Assembly (NCBI RefSeq): GCF_024763615.1
Contig: NC_077223.1
Coordinates: forward strand, 43,214,627 to 43,278,626
Source: Phlebotomus papatasi
Lineage: Eukaryota > Arthropoda > Insecta > Diptera > Psychodidae
DNA: 64,000 nt
Direction: 5' to 3'
In this document: piece after piece, positions 49,001-57,289 of the stretch
Layout of the letters: each line of letters opens with the position of its first letter
Numbering within the stretch: position 1 is the first letter of the stretch
Translations under genes and position numbers: made by a program
The notes under the pieces: generated by a model
Told to the model about the DNA's origin: nothing
The model's database searches: none
What the model saw: only the letters and a program-made list of their open reading frames with translations

Positions 49001-52000
49001 TGTAATAAGCAATGACCCGTTAAAGTACTATAACCTTGGATTGAAACACCCCTTCGAGTTTAACAACCAACCTGCAAATGGAAAATCTCCTTTAAGATAA
49101 TCCGGTCGAAATGACCGATTCCCGCAGGCTCCAGATCTTGGTTGAGTGGCCACAACAATCTGCCTATCTCGAAGACACTCTTGCCGCACTCGGTAAGCCC
49201 AAAACCTAAGACGCAAGCGCTCGCCTTTCCTTTTCTTCAGAGGCTGTCAGCAAAATCTGCCAGCTGGATGTCTGGCGGTCTATCCGGGATATTTCTCCAC
49301 AAGAACTCAATTTAACTTCTAAATTTCTTTATTACACAACTTGATCTAACACCTTTCTAACGATTAACGAAACTAATTCAATCCTGAAGGGAATATTTCA
49401 TCAATTTTCTTTGAGTCGTTTTACACGCGTTGCACTTCTCCTATTGCGTCAGCCGCACTCTCTCTACACACTGTGAAGATTTTACAAAGGCGTCTTACAA
49501 ATACCGTCGCTCAGTCCGCTCAGTTCAAATGTTTGCGACGGTTGGCCTTTTGTTCGTCTTCATTTCCCACATTTTCCCCCTCTTGAGTCCTGGAGGGGCT
49601 CAAGAAACCGTCTGTGGGCAGCCAGGCCAAGGTATTGACTGCCCGTTTCTGCATGCCGTCGGATGTCTTCACTGTTGCGACCCGAACGATGTCATCTTTG
49701 CCCGGATGGACAGCAGTGACTCTTCCCATTCTGCAGTAAGTGGGTTTGAGAAGGTTATCTCGAAGCAGCACTAAATCTCCAACACAGAAGTTCCTCTTCT
49801 TCTCGTACCATTTGGGTCTGTGTTGAAGCGATGTGATATACTCCATATGCCAGCGCTTCCAGAAATGTTGCACCATGCGCTGAAGTAGTAACCATCGGCT
49901 TAAACGGTTGGGATTAACTTCAAGCAAATCTGGGCCAGGGGTCAGATTCATGGCGTGTCCGACCAGGAAATGGCCGGGTGTCAATGGTTCGTTGTCATCT
50001 AGGTCCGAAGACTTCGCACAGAGTGGGCGTGAGTTCAGGCACGCTTCTATTTGTGCCAGAACTGTTGCTAGTTCCTCGAAAGTCAGCAGACTTTCCCCCA
50101 GCACTCGTCGTAGATGAGATTTCACACTGGAAACCCCACGTTCCCAAAGACCTCCAAACGTGGGTGAATGGGCTGGAATGAAACTAAATCGTGTTCCATT
50201 ACCTGACATCTCTGAAGTCACCTTGTGCTGGTGGGTACGGATTCCCTTGAGCCTTTCTTCACGGGATGTCCCTGATGCTCCAAGGAAATTAGTACCATTG
50301 TCACAGAAAATTGTGTGACAATGCCCTCTACGTGCAGTAAATCTCCGTAGACTCGCCAGGAAAGCGTCAGTGGTCAGATCACTGACGGCCTCAAGATGCA
50401 TCGCCTTCGTGGTCATGCATATGAATACACATATGTAGGCCTTCATGACCGGAGCCTTCCTCAGCTTGGATGCGCGAATCTTGATGGGTCCCGCGAAATC
50501 ACAACCCGTCTGGTAAAATGGCCTGTTCTGTTGGACTCTAGCTGCAGGCAAGTCACCCATAAACGGTGTCTCAGTGGTTGGTTTCGCCTTGATGCACTTC
50601 ACACACTTCCTGGTGATGCCCTTGACAAGATTCCTGAGCCCAAGAATCCAATATTTCGTGCGTAAAGTGTTCATCAGAATCGCCGGTCCAGCATGAAGAT
50701 TCATCTCATGGGTGAACACTATCAGGTCTCTCACAAATTTGGCAGCAGATGGCAAAATGATGGGGTGCTGTGTGGAGTAATCCATGTTTGAGTTTGCCAG
50801 TCGGCCCTGAACCCGCATCAATCCATCTTTGTCCAGGAAAGGAACAAGTTTCAACAACTTGCTCGATCTCGGAAGAGGGTGTCCTTGTCCACAGCTCTTG
50901 TATTCAACCGGAAATACTTTCTGCTGAATATGTTTCAGAATACAAGTTGTGGCATTCTGCAACTCACTAACTGTCAGGAAACCCGTTTTTCGCTCCTCTT
51001 TCTTGACTCTCAAATTCCCAATAAAACGGAGCCAGTAAGCTAGATACCGCACAGTCTTCAGATGTCCGGAAGTTCTCTCAATCAGCAGATCAAGAGGGTC
51101 GACTTGGTTTTGCGTCACGAGGGAAACTGCATGGGATGATCTCTCTTCGCCTGTTTTCCCCCTCTTCACCTTGTTCTCTGGCCACTTCTCTTCATTCTCA
51201 CTGAGCCATTGTGGTCCATGCCACCACAAGGTGTGCTCCGAAAGCTCCTTTGGGGATACTCCTCTGGAAATGCAATCTGCAGGATTCTGTGCCGTAGGCA
51301 CATGGCGCCAATGAGTAGGTGGAACGACCTCTTGAATAGCGTAAACACGCCTAGCTACATAATTGTTCCATGTCCTGGGTGGTTCTTGAAGCCATTGAAG
51401 AACAATTGTTGAATCAGACCACGCATGAACTTCCACCATCTTGTTTCCCAGAGAATCTTTGACCTTTGTGACCAGTTGTGTAAGCAAAACAGCAGCATTT
51501 AGCTCCATTCTTGGGATTGTGATTGGTTTTAGGGGAGCCACTTTGGATTTGGCAATCACAATGTTGATCTCGATGTTCCCATCAGCATCCATACCCTTTG
51601 CGTAGATGACAGCTCCGTACGCTCGTTCTGATGCATCAGCGAATCCATGAATTTCAATCACATCTTTCTGGGTTGGAATCGCTCTCGGAATGACTATTTT
51701 CTGAATTAAGGAAAATTCAGTCTGCACTCTCTCATACGATTTCGCTGTATCATCTGGCAGTTCATCGTCCCATTGAAGATTAGGAATCAGCCAAAGAGAT
51801 TGGAACATCATCTTTAGATTTATCGTGACAGGGCAGATAAATCCCAATGGGTCAAACACCTTCGCTGCAGCAGCACACAAATCGCGTTTCGTCCTTACCA
51901 GTGGTAGAGCATCAATAACCAAAGAAAAGTTGTCTGGACCTGGTGACCACTTAAGCCCAAGGGCTGAGATCGATTTGGTGTGTGCTTTGACCTCGTCGGG

Positions 52001-55000
52001 TGTAATAGCTTGGAGATCAGGCGGAACTTGATCTAGAACCTCACTAGAGTTAGATGCCCATTTTCTAAGAACAAAATGTCCCTTGCCTAGAACATCCTGG
52101 ATCTCCTTTTGAAGTTTCTTGCCGTCTTCGATGGACTCAGCTCCACATAGCAAATCATCCATGTAAAATGATGTGGAGATAACTTCACAGGCCTCTGGAT
52201 AATCATCCTTGTAGTCCATAGCTATTTGATGAAGAACTCTCACAGCAAGAAACGGTGCACTTGACGTACCATACGTCACGGTACAGAGTCGAAAGATCTG
52301 AATCTTCTCCTGAGAATTTGTCCTCCAGAACACTCTTTGGTAATCTCTGTCCTCGCTTGCAACCAGGATCTGTCTGTACATCTTCTCTACGTCAGCGGAC
52401 ATAGCTACTTTGTGCGTTCGAAAACGCAAAAGCAACACAAGCAGATCATCTTGTCGGGTAGGACCAATCGCCAGTATATCATTGAGCGAAGGATTGTTCG
52501 GGCGAGTGGTTGCTGACGCATCAAAGACAACTCTCAGTTTGGTTGTCTCACTTGTAGGTCTGAGAACAGCTTGATGTGGCAAGAAATACGATTCATCCTC
52601 AGGTTTCAGATCATGTCCAGTCACTAGTTCCATATGATTCAAGCCGATATATTCCCCCATGAACGCCTTGTATTGCTCATGGAAGTCTGGGTCTCGGGAT
52701 AGCTTTTTTTCCAATGATTGGAAACGAGCTAGCGCTGTTGAGCTTGAATTTCCCAATGGTTTGTGATCCTTTTTGAATGGTAATTTGACGACATAACGGC
52801 CTGTGTCGTCCCTTGAGTGTGTTTGTGTGAAGTGTTCTTCACACATGACTTCTTCCTCTGTAAGTAGAGGTTGTTTGTCGAGGTGGCTTTCCTCAACCTC
52901 CCAAAATCTCTTTAGCATCTCATCCAAATTGTAATGCGTATGCAGTGAAGTGATGCTGTTGAGTGGGCTATCGATCCGACCACCCACAATCCATCCGAAA
53001 ATGGTAAGCTGAGCTATTGGTTGTCCAGAGTCCCCTTTGAGTGTTTGCGGCAAGTTGATCTCAAAAGCGTATTCAGCCCCAAGAATGATGTCTATCTTTC
53101 CCGGAACGGTATATTGAGGATCAGCAAGCTGCAGGCTCTTGATATGATCCCACTTAAACCCTGAGAGATCCACGGAAGGCAACTTGGAAGTAACCTTCTC
53201 CATAACATAAGCTTGAACCTCGATTTTGTCATTCGGATCATATCTTGAGACGACTTCCAGGTGGACTAGCCCCCTTGTGTAGCCTACATTCACTTCTCCA
53301 GCTCCATGAACAGCAATCCTAGCTTTGGATCTAGGCAACGCAAGTCTCTGAGCGCACTCTTCTGACATCATCGTGCACTCTCCTCCGCCATCAATAAGCA
53401 CTCGACAAGCCTGATACTTGCCGTAAACATCCCTCACGTTGACAATAGCGGTTGGCAGTAATGCCTTGCGGTGAACTGAGGAGTGATGAGTTGTGATGGT
53501 TGAAGAAGTAGTTGGTGACTGTTCAGGAGTCTTCTGTGACTGAGGTACAACTTCCTTTGCGGCTACTGGTTTCACCTGAGGTTTCACAGATTGATCAATC
53601 TCTTCCGGAACTGGATCCATCTTTGGAGGGTGTAGCAGAGTGTGATGCCTCCTACCGCACTTCTGACACTTCCCCTTGGATTGACACTTGGCAGCTGAAT
53701 GATGTGGTTTCATACAGTTGTAGCAAAGATGATGTTGTGCCATCCTTTCACGCCTCTCGTAGAGCGAAAGTGCCAGGAACTTCTCACATTGTGGCAAAGC
53801 ATGTTCACCCTCGCATTCCGGACATTTTGTAGCATTCGTGTGGTGGGTCTTAAACCCAGACTTGTTTGACTTGTTGGTAGTCTTTTGCACTGAAGGTGGG
53901 CCAGGAGAAGTGCCATGAGAAGCACGTTCCATAACATCTGTCACGTCACTCATGAATTTGAAGAATTCATCGATTGTTGACATCTGATCTGCACTTCGTC
54001 CTTTCTCCCACTCTTGCCTGAAGTTCTCGCTCATATTTAATTTCATCAAATAAATGAGCCACATGTCGAGCGAGAAGCACTCGGGTCCCAAAGCTCTGAG
54101 ACCATCAACGATCTGCTTGTATCTCCTACTAGCAGATTGCAAATCTGACGCATTTTCGACCTTCTTTTGAGTTTGTGCCATAAACTGTTGGATGTATGCA
54201 TTCACGAGGTGAACCTTTTTGTTGTACTGAGCCTTCAGACTGTCCCAGGTAGATTGATAAGTCTGATTGGAGATCGGTATAGTACTGATGTCCGCAGCAG
54301 CACCTCCAGTTAGATACATCTTCAAATACTGCATCTTTTCACTATCTCTGAGAGAATCGTTGTTGTGAATGGCATTCTCAAATGCGTCCCTGAATTGCGG
54401 CCAATCTATGTATTTTCCATCAAAAGACGGAAGGTTCAATTGTGGCAGTTTGGAGCGTGTTGCACTACTCTCAGAATTGGTTGCTCCTGGGCTAGACCTC
54501 TGCCACTCAGCGATCTTATCCAAAAGATCCGTTTGTTTCAGTAGAACATCAGCGATGCTACTGTCCAAAGCCTCTTGCTGTGGAAGACTTCCGTTCGAAC
54601 TCCCTTTGCATGTTTCAGCAATGTGCCCAAGTTTGAGTCGAAGATCCACGCATCTGTTGTTGAATGAGTCACCCTCATTCTCTTCGTGAACTTTCAATTT
54701 GGGATCGTCATCAACGAAAATCTCAATTTGTGTCTGAATTGGTGTAAACCTATTCAGTGTAGACTGGACTTCGCCAAGAAGTACATCAATCAACTGCTCA
54801 GTGAAGCTTGAAGTCTCAGAGACTCTTCTCTCAATGTTTGTGAGCATCCTCTTGCAGATACCTCTTTCGATATGGAGAGCTTTCAGCTCGATACTCGCCA
54901 TCTTGAAGCAGTGTTGACGAGGGCAGGTGTAGAAGGACAAGCAATTCAATCCTTAGCAAGGAGCAATGCCGACGTTGGCGAAGAAGGATTGATTCTCGAT

Positions 55001-57289
55001 AGTCCTTAGCAATGAAAGGGCGTCTGCTTTGTCGATGATTCTGTCCAGTTCCCTCGAAGGACCAGTAATATGTGGGCTTTACCGACCTGTGTAATGATAA
55101 ATAACCCTTAGAAGTATCCCAATAGTGGAATGAATTACCCCTTTGGTAGTAACACCAACCTGTGTAATAAGCAATGACCCGTTAAAGTACTATAACCTTG
55201 GATTGAAACACCCCTTCGAGTTTAACAACCAACCTGCAAATGGAAAATCTCCTTTAAGATAATCCGGTCGAAATGACCAGTAATATGTGGGCTTTACCGA
55301 CCTGTGTAATGATAAATAACCCTTAGAAGTATCCCAATAGTGGAATGAATTACCCCTTTGGTAGTAACACCAACCTGTGTAATAAGCAATGACCCGTTAA
55401 AGTACTATAACCTTGGATTGAAACACCCCTTCGAGTTTAACAACCAACCTGCAAATGGAAAATCTCCTTTAAGATAATCCGGTCGAAATGACCGATTCCC
55501 GCAGGCTCCAGATCTTGGTTGAGTGGCCACAACAATCTGCCTATCTCGAAGACACTCTTGCCGCACTCGGTAAGCCCAAAACCTAAGACGCAAGCGCTCG
55601 CCTTTCCTTTTCTTCAGAGGCTGTCAGCAAAATCTGCCAGCTGGATGTCTGGCGGTCTATCCGGGATATTTCTCCACAAGAACTCAATTTAACTTCTAAA
55701 TTTCTTTATTACACAACTTGATCTAACACCTTTCTAACGATTAACGAAACTAATTCAATCCTGAAGGGAATATTTCATCAATTTTCTTTGAGTCGTTTTA
55801 CACGCGTTGCACTTCTCCTATTGCGTCAGCCGCACTCTCTCTACACACTGTGAAGATTTTACAAAGGCGTCTTACAAATACCGTCGCTCAGTCCGCTCAG
55901 TTCAAATGTTTGCGACGGTTGGCCTTTTGTTCGTCTTAATTTCCCACAATCGAAGTTAATATAAAATAGTTAATAGTATTAACTATAGTTCACAAAATAG
56001 AATTTTTGCTTTGAGAAATGAGAGAAAAAAGTGAAACATTCAAAGGCTGCCGCATTCGAAGACAGACCACTTTCCCCTACTGATAAAAATTTGTTAAATT
56101 TGGTGTAGGGTGTTCAGGAGAATGGTCGAAGGGAAAAGGCAAATTCGGCCGAATGTAGCTTTAATGTAAGAGAACTTGAGGCTCTCCGTGGTGCAATTTA
56201 TGCTACGAGAAGTCATCCATGTGGCGAGGGAATGTCCCTATCGACTAGCATCGATTCCACACCAGTCCATAGATCTCGACGTCTCATCCGGAGGCGTTCG
56301 GATAGTTACATCATTGATACGGGAGTCATTGAGCGTGATATTTCGGCCATGTTTGAGGATGAGAGTTCGAGGAAGCGTTCGAGAACTTCGTCTCAGCGAA
56401 GTGGGAAGGAAAGGGAGGTCCTTCGGGGAAAATTGGCACAATTTAAGAATGAAATGGCAGCTTTGGGACTCAGTGATGCCAGTGTTCAGGAGCAATTGGA
56501 TGCTGTGTTGAAGTATTTGGAGGAGAGAAAGTTGTCGTCAACTCTGGAACCTTCAACGTCTGCCGTTAGTCCGCCATGGGAGATCCAGGCTGAAAGGGAA
56601 GAAATTGGAGAATTTGTGGCTTCCACAAGTGACAATGATGGTATTCATGTCTATCCTATGGGCGAAACTGAGATTTTCGATGGGATTCCAGTGATTAATG
56701 TGGAGAAACAGGCTAATTCTGGAGATCTCCATGCCAGAAGATACACAAGACTCGATGACATCACCTCAAGGTGACTTGGAATTTTTTTTCCTGGCATTTC
56801 AATTAGGATGAAATGGTTATCCTTTTTGCCATTTTATCTGCTTTTTATTATTAAGGTTGTTTCTCTATAAATTTTTCTAATGGTTTCTTCTTGAGTGGAC
56901 ATTGCAGTGCTGAGCTGGAGAAGTTGTCAGTGAAGCAACTCAAGGAGATCCTAATGCTCAATCGGGTGGATTTTAAGGGGTGCTGCGAGAAGAATGAACT
57001 CCTGGAGCGTGTTACACGGCTGTGGAATGATCATCGAACATATCCATGTAAGTGTTCAAAAAAATTATTAATTTTATTTGCAAGTTTTCAGCTGATTTCT
57101 ATGTATCTGATAGCCGTTGATAAGCTCCAGCCGGACGATCTGTGCAAGATCTGCATGGATGCGCCTATTGAGTGCGTTATCCTCGAGTGTGGACACATGG
57201 CTACGTGCACAAATTGCGGCAAAATTCTCCATGAGTGTCCCATTTGCCGACAATACATTGTTAGAGTTGTTAGATTTTTTAAGGCGTAA
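43032..57289 (+). CDS. RNF34: RNF34/rififylin-type E3 ubiquitin ligase, six exons
   Basis: Coding exons: 43032..43099, 43164..43333, 43432..44141, 56118..56770, 56908..57047, 57114..57289 (638 aa; all phases consistent). RNF34/RFFL ligases bind membranes through a FYVE-like finger and ubiquitinate apoptosis and signalling proteins (family knowledge). Seen: an N-terminal FYVE-like zinc domain (CENC, CSECRRLYCKQC, CERC), a SAP-like LKPKDLIFYCQ and EKEELVDLVL segment, a long Ser-rich linker, a second SAP-like segment (LSVKQLKEILMLNRVDFKGC), and a C-terminal RING (CKICMDAP, CGHMATCTNCGK, CPICRQYIVR). It is much longer than the human protein (about 370) because of a linker of about 370 residues. 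The exon 4 start could also be 56109 (three more codons). Confidence 0.93.
43164..43333 (+). CDS. RNF34: RNF34 exon 2
   Basis: Acceptor TTATTTGCAG, donor GTGG|GTGAGT. It completes the FYVE-like finger (YCKQCLVKKKDRFLCERC) and encodes the start of the first SAP-like segment (LQLKPKDLIFYCQSKHIST). Confidence 0.92.
43432..44141 (+). CDS. RNF34: RNF34 exon 3
   Basis: Acceptor AATTTACAG, donor AGTGAG|GTGAGT. It starts EKEELVDLVLAHG (conserved), then a long Ser/Thr/Pro-rich, probably disordered linker. Confidence 0.92.
44365..44496. mobile_element. GGCxTCTACACATT MITE, best-preserved copy
   Basis: GGCGTCTACACATTAGTAGA on the left is the exact mirror of TCTACTAATGTGTAGACGCC on the right. Inner arms of A/T runs and AATGCCTTTTTAAA also pair. 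Confidence 0.8.
44765..45133. mobile_element. palindromic MITE, about 370 bp
   Basis: GGGGCAGAATCAGATTGACA...CGTATTTCGTTAATTTACG on the left mirrors CGTAAATTAACGAAATACG...GTGATTCTGCCC on the right. Pairing runs most of the length, with the centre at about 44950 (AAACTACGATTAATTTCTCGTAGTTT). Confidence 0.8.
45410..46390. repeat. dispersed repeat, copy B (interrupted by a 262-bp MITE)
   Basis: Parallel to 24380-25510: GGGTGGCAAAGCGTCCC, ACCGGTTCTCAACCGATTTG, CTTTGACCTTGAAAAACCG, AAAAATCGAGGGATTATAATACTGCTC. It also carries CGTTTGGCCTCTAGAGCTGA, shared with the 16.9 and 25.9 kb repeats. Confidence 0.7.
45512..45773. mobile_element. 262-bp palindromic MITE with empty site in window
   Basis: TGGCTCGGGCACACCTTTTA and GATCAGGAAAATTTCATGAAG on the left mirror the right end, which finishes GGTGTGCCGGAGCCA. 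Flanking ATA (or AATA) is duplicated. Copy A of the host repeat reads GTAATAGAATTG at this place, showing the unoccupied site. Confidence 0.8.
46700..46945. repeat. inverted copy of the 17.4-17.64 kb repeat
   Basis: The reverse complement shares GTGTACGAAAACAGG, GGAGATATCTCGTGAAATG, GGTTTTCGGTTACC-like and CATATGTTTCTAGC blocks with the Hnf4 intron. Confidence 0.6.
47037..47163. mobile_element. 127-bp hAT-type MITE
   Basis: Exact 8-bp duplication GTATGAAG (47029-47036, 47164-47171). The ends CAGAGGTGTGCAAGAACTG and GGTTCTTGCACGCCTCTG are inverted; CAGRGGTG is a common hAT terminus. Arms of about 40 bp pair. Confidence 0.85.
47386..47873. mobile_element. CAGTAGRCTYTC-ended MITE hosting a TTAA MITE
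   Basis: The ends CAGTAGGCTTTCGCTAAT and TTTGAGAGAGTCTACTG are flanked by TA. It is homologous to 30766-31425 in the opposite orientation. It is interrupted at 47439-47578. Confidence 0.8.
47439..47578. mobile_element. 140-bp TTAA-target MITE (piggyBac-like)
   Basis: CCCTTTAAGGACGA on the left mirrors TCGTCCTTAAAGGG on the right, and TTAA is duplicated on both sides (47435-47438, 47579-47582). The homologous place in the 31.38 kb copy has a single TTAA. The element contains the perfect palindrome GGGTCACCGGTGACCC. Confidence 0.85.
47911..48431. mobile_element. 521-bp member of the GGGTAAATGTCC family
   Basis: The left GGGTAAATTGAGCTAATTCA and the right TTGAATTAGGACATTTACCC are inverted, flanked by TA. 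It is a shorter, inverted relative of 34223-35152. Confidence 0.8.
48909..49571 (-). repeat. BEL/Pao 3' LTR (663 bp)
   Basis: It starts TGTGGGC and ends TTTCCCACA (TG...CA, 6-bp inverted ends) on the plus strand. It is preceded by the ATCGA target duplication at 48904-48908. The only difference I saw from the other LTR is near 49561 (C here, A there). The last 17 codons and stop of the polyprotein lie inside it. Confidence 0.93.
49520..54901 (-). CDS. BEL/Pao gag-pol polyprotein, intact
   Basis: A single uninterrupted frame of 1793 residues from the ATG at 54901 (MASIELKALH); the frame is open 16 codons further upstream without ATG. Domains in order: gag with zinc-binding motifs near residue 390 (CYNCMKPHHSAAKC, then CQKCGRRHHTLLH); aspartic protease near 503 (LIDGGGECTMM, where the usual second residue Ser/Thr is Gly); reverse transcriptase near 910 (YMDDLLCG) with the Pao-type A17 region; RNase H near 1087 (FADASERAYGAVIYA); integrase with its zinc-binding segment (HEMNLHAG, CVKCIKAKP, about 1400), the CDNGTNF Asp near 1530 and a C-terminal BEL domain. 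The product would drive its own reverse transcription and integration. Confidence 0.95.
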   Translation of the reverse strand: MASIELKALHIERGICKRMLTNIERRVSETSSFTEQLIDVLLGEVQSTLNRFTPIQTQIEIFVDDDPKLKVHEENEGDSFNNRCVDLRLKLGHIAETCKGSSNGSLPQQEALDSSIADVLLKQTDLLDKIAEWQRSSPGATNSESSATRSKLPQLNLPSFDGKYIDWPQFRDAFENAIHNNDSLRDSEKMQYLKMYLTGGAAADISTIPISNQTYQSTWDSLKAQYNKKVHLVNAYIQQFMAQTQKKVENASDLQSASRRYKQIVDGLRALGPECFSLDMWLIYLMKLNMSENFRQEWEKGRSADQMSTIDEFFKFMSDVTDVMERASHGTSPGPPSVQKTTNKSNKSGFKTHHTNATKCPECEGEHALPQCEKFLALSLYERRERMAQHHLCYNCMKPHHSAAKCQSKGKCQKCGRRHHTLLHPPKMDPVPEEIDQSVKPQVKPVAAKEVVPQSQKTPEQSPTTSSTITTHHSSVHRKALLPTAIVNVRDVYGKYQACRVLIDGGGECTMMSEECAQRLALPRSKARIAVHGAGEVNVGYTRGLVHLEVVSRYDPNDKIEVQAYVMEKVTSKLPSVDLSGFKWDHIKSLQLADPQYTVPGKIDIILGAEYAFEINLPQTLKGDSGQPIAQLTIFGWIVGGRIDSPLNSITSLHTHYNLDEMLKRFWEVEESHLDKQPLLTEEEVMCEEHFTQTHSRDDTGRYVVKLPFKKDHKPLGNSSSTALARFQSLEKKLSRDPDFHEQYKAFMGEYIGLNHMELVTGHDLKPEDESYFLPHQAVLRPTSETTKLRVVFDASATTRPNNPSLNDILAIGPTRQDDLLVLLLRFRTHKVAMSADVEKMYRQILVASEDRDYQRVFWRTNSQEKIQIFRLCTVTYGTSSAPFLAVRVLHQIAMDYKDDYPEACEVISTSFYMDDLLCGAESIEDGKKLQKEIQDVLGKGHFVLRKWASNSSEVLDQVPPDLQAITPDEVKAHTKSISALGLKWSPGPDNFSLVIDALPLVRTKRDLCAAAAKVFDPLGFICPVTINLKMMFQSLWLIPNLQWDDELPDDTAKSYERVQTEFSLIQKIVIPRAIPTQKDVIEIHGFADASERAYGAVIYAKGMDADGNIEINIVIAKSKVAPLKPITIPRMELNAAVLLTQLVTKVKDSLGNKMVEVHAWSDSTIVLQWLQEPPRTWNNYVARRVYAIQEVVPPTHWRHVPTAQNPADCISRGVSPKELSEHTLWWHGPQWLSENEEKWPENKVKRGKTGEERSSHAVSLVTQNQVDPLDLLIERTSGHLKTVRYLAYWLRFIGNLRVKKEERKTGFLTVSELQNATTCILKHIQQKVFPVEYKSCGQGHPLPRSSKLLKLVPFLDKDGLMRVQGRLANSNMDYSTQHPIILPSAAKFVRDLIVFTHEMNLHAGPAILMNTLRTKYWILGLRNLVKGITRKCVKCIKAKPTTETPFMGDLPAARVQQNRPFYQTGCDFAGPIKIRASKLRKAPVMKAYICVFICMTTKAMHLEAVSDLTTDAFLASLRRFTARRGHCHTIFCDNGTNFLGASGTSREERLKGIRTHQHKVTSEMSGNGTRFSFIPAHSPTFGGLWERGVSSVKSHLRRVLGESLLTFEELATVLAQIEACLNSRPLCAKSSDLDDNEPLTPGHFLVGHAMNLTPGPDLLEVNPNRLSRWLLLQRMVQHFWKRWHMEYITSLQHRPKWYEKKRNFCVGDLVLLRDNLLKPTYCRMGRVTAVHPGKDDIVRVATVKTSDGMQKRAVNTLAWLPTDGFLSPSRTQEGENVGNEDEQKANRRKHLN
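55060..55285 (-). repeat. 215-bp tandem duplication of LTR 3' end plus leader start
   Basis: The segment ACCAGTAATA plus the first 207 bp (plus-strand sense) of the LTR is present twice in a row, at 55071 and 55286. In element orientation: full 5' LTR, TATTACTGGTC, the last 207 bp of the LTR again, then TATTACTGGTCCTTCGAG. The junction shares GGTC. TGGTCCTTCGAG, six bases after the LTR, is the likely primer-binding site, present complete only in the inner copy. Confidence 0.85.
55286..55948 (-). repeat. BEL/Pao 5' LTR (663 bp)
   Basis: It is the same length as the other LTR and differs at one position that I noticed (near 55939). It is followed on the plus strand by ATCGA at 55949-55953. As the element is on the minus strand, this is the promoter LTR. 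Confidence 0.93.
56118..56770 (+). CDS. RNF34: RNF34 exon 4
   Basis: The acceptor TGTTCAG|GAG is chosen; GTGTAG|GGT at 56109 is also in frame. The donor is CTCAAG|GTGACT. It encodes a lineage-extended linker: RELEALRGAIYATRSHP, an Arg-rich SRRLIRRRSDSYII, and a probable coiled-coil EREVLRGKLAQFKNEMAALG...VLKYLEERK. No enzyme motif. Confidence 0.85.
56908..57047 (+). CDS. RNF34: RNF34 exon 5: second SAP-like segment
   Basis: Acceptor TGGACATTGCAG, donor CCAT|GTAAGT. It encodes SAELEKLSVKQLKEILMLNR and GCCEKNELLERVTRLW, closely matching the vertebrate RNF34 segment before the RING. Confidence 0.95.
57114..57289 (+). CDS. RNF34: RNF34 exon 6: RING finger
   Basis: Acceptor GTATCTGATAG; the better-looking TTTTCAG 22 nt upstream would give a stop. 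It encodes DDLCKICMDAPIECVILEC, GHMATCTNCGK and CPICRQYIVRVVRFFKA, then TAA. All C3HC4 ligands are present. AATAAA at about 57561 is a candidate poly(A) signal. Confidence 0.95.

Larger units (their letters stand above)
48909..55948 (-). mobile_element. young BEL/Pao LTR retrotransposon
   Basis: 7040 bp, with 663-bp LTRs at 48909-49571 and 55286-55948 and the 5-bp target duplication ATCGA (48904-48908, 55949-55953). One intact gag-pol frame is present on the minus strand. LTR near-identity means recent insertion. A 215-bp tandem duplication of the LTR end plus leader lies at 55060-55285. It is inserted in a MITE within RNF34 intron 3, antisense to RNF34. Confidence 0.95.
48833..56077. mobile_element. 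about 200-bp MITE split by the BEL/Pao insertion
   Basis: Left part 48833-48908 (GGGGAAAGTGGCC...CATTTTGTTAATCGA) and right part 55949-56077 (...ACCACTTTCCCC) are mirror halves with outer TA duplications. Without the retrotransposon and one ATCGA it would be 200 bp. The break lies near the palindrome centre. Confidence 0.8.
44142..56117. other. RNF34 intron 3, 12 kb transposon cluster
   Basis: The ends are a consensus donor (44142) and TGTTCAG acceptor. It contains at least ten elements, including the 7.0 kb BEL/Pao insertion. The short introns elsewhere in the gene (64 to about 140 bp) suggest this one grew by insertion. Confidence 0.8.

Noticed and set aside
53512..54689. Plus-strand frames of about 106 codons in the BEL element
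   Set aside because: Antisense shadows of the intact gag-pol frame.
57093..57113. Alternative RNF34 exon 6 acceptor at TTTTCAG (57086-57092)
   Set aside because: Using it puts a TGA in frame before the RING. The less perfect GATAG acceptor keeps the frame and the family alignment.
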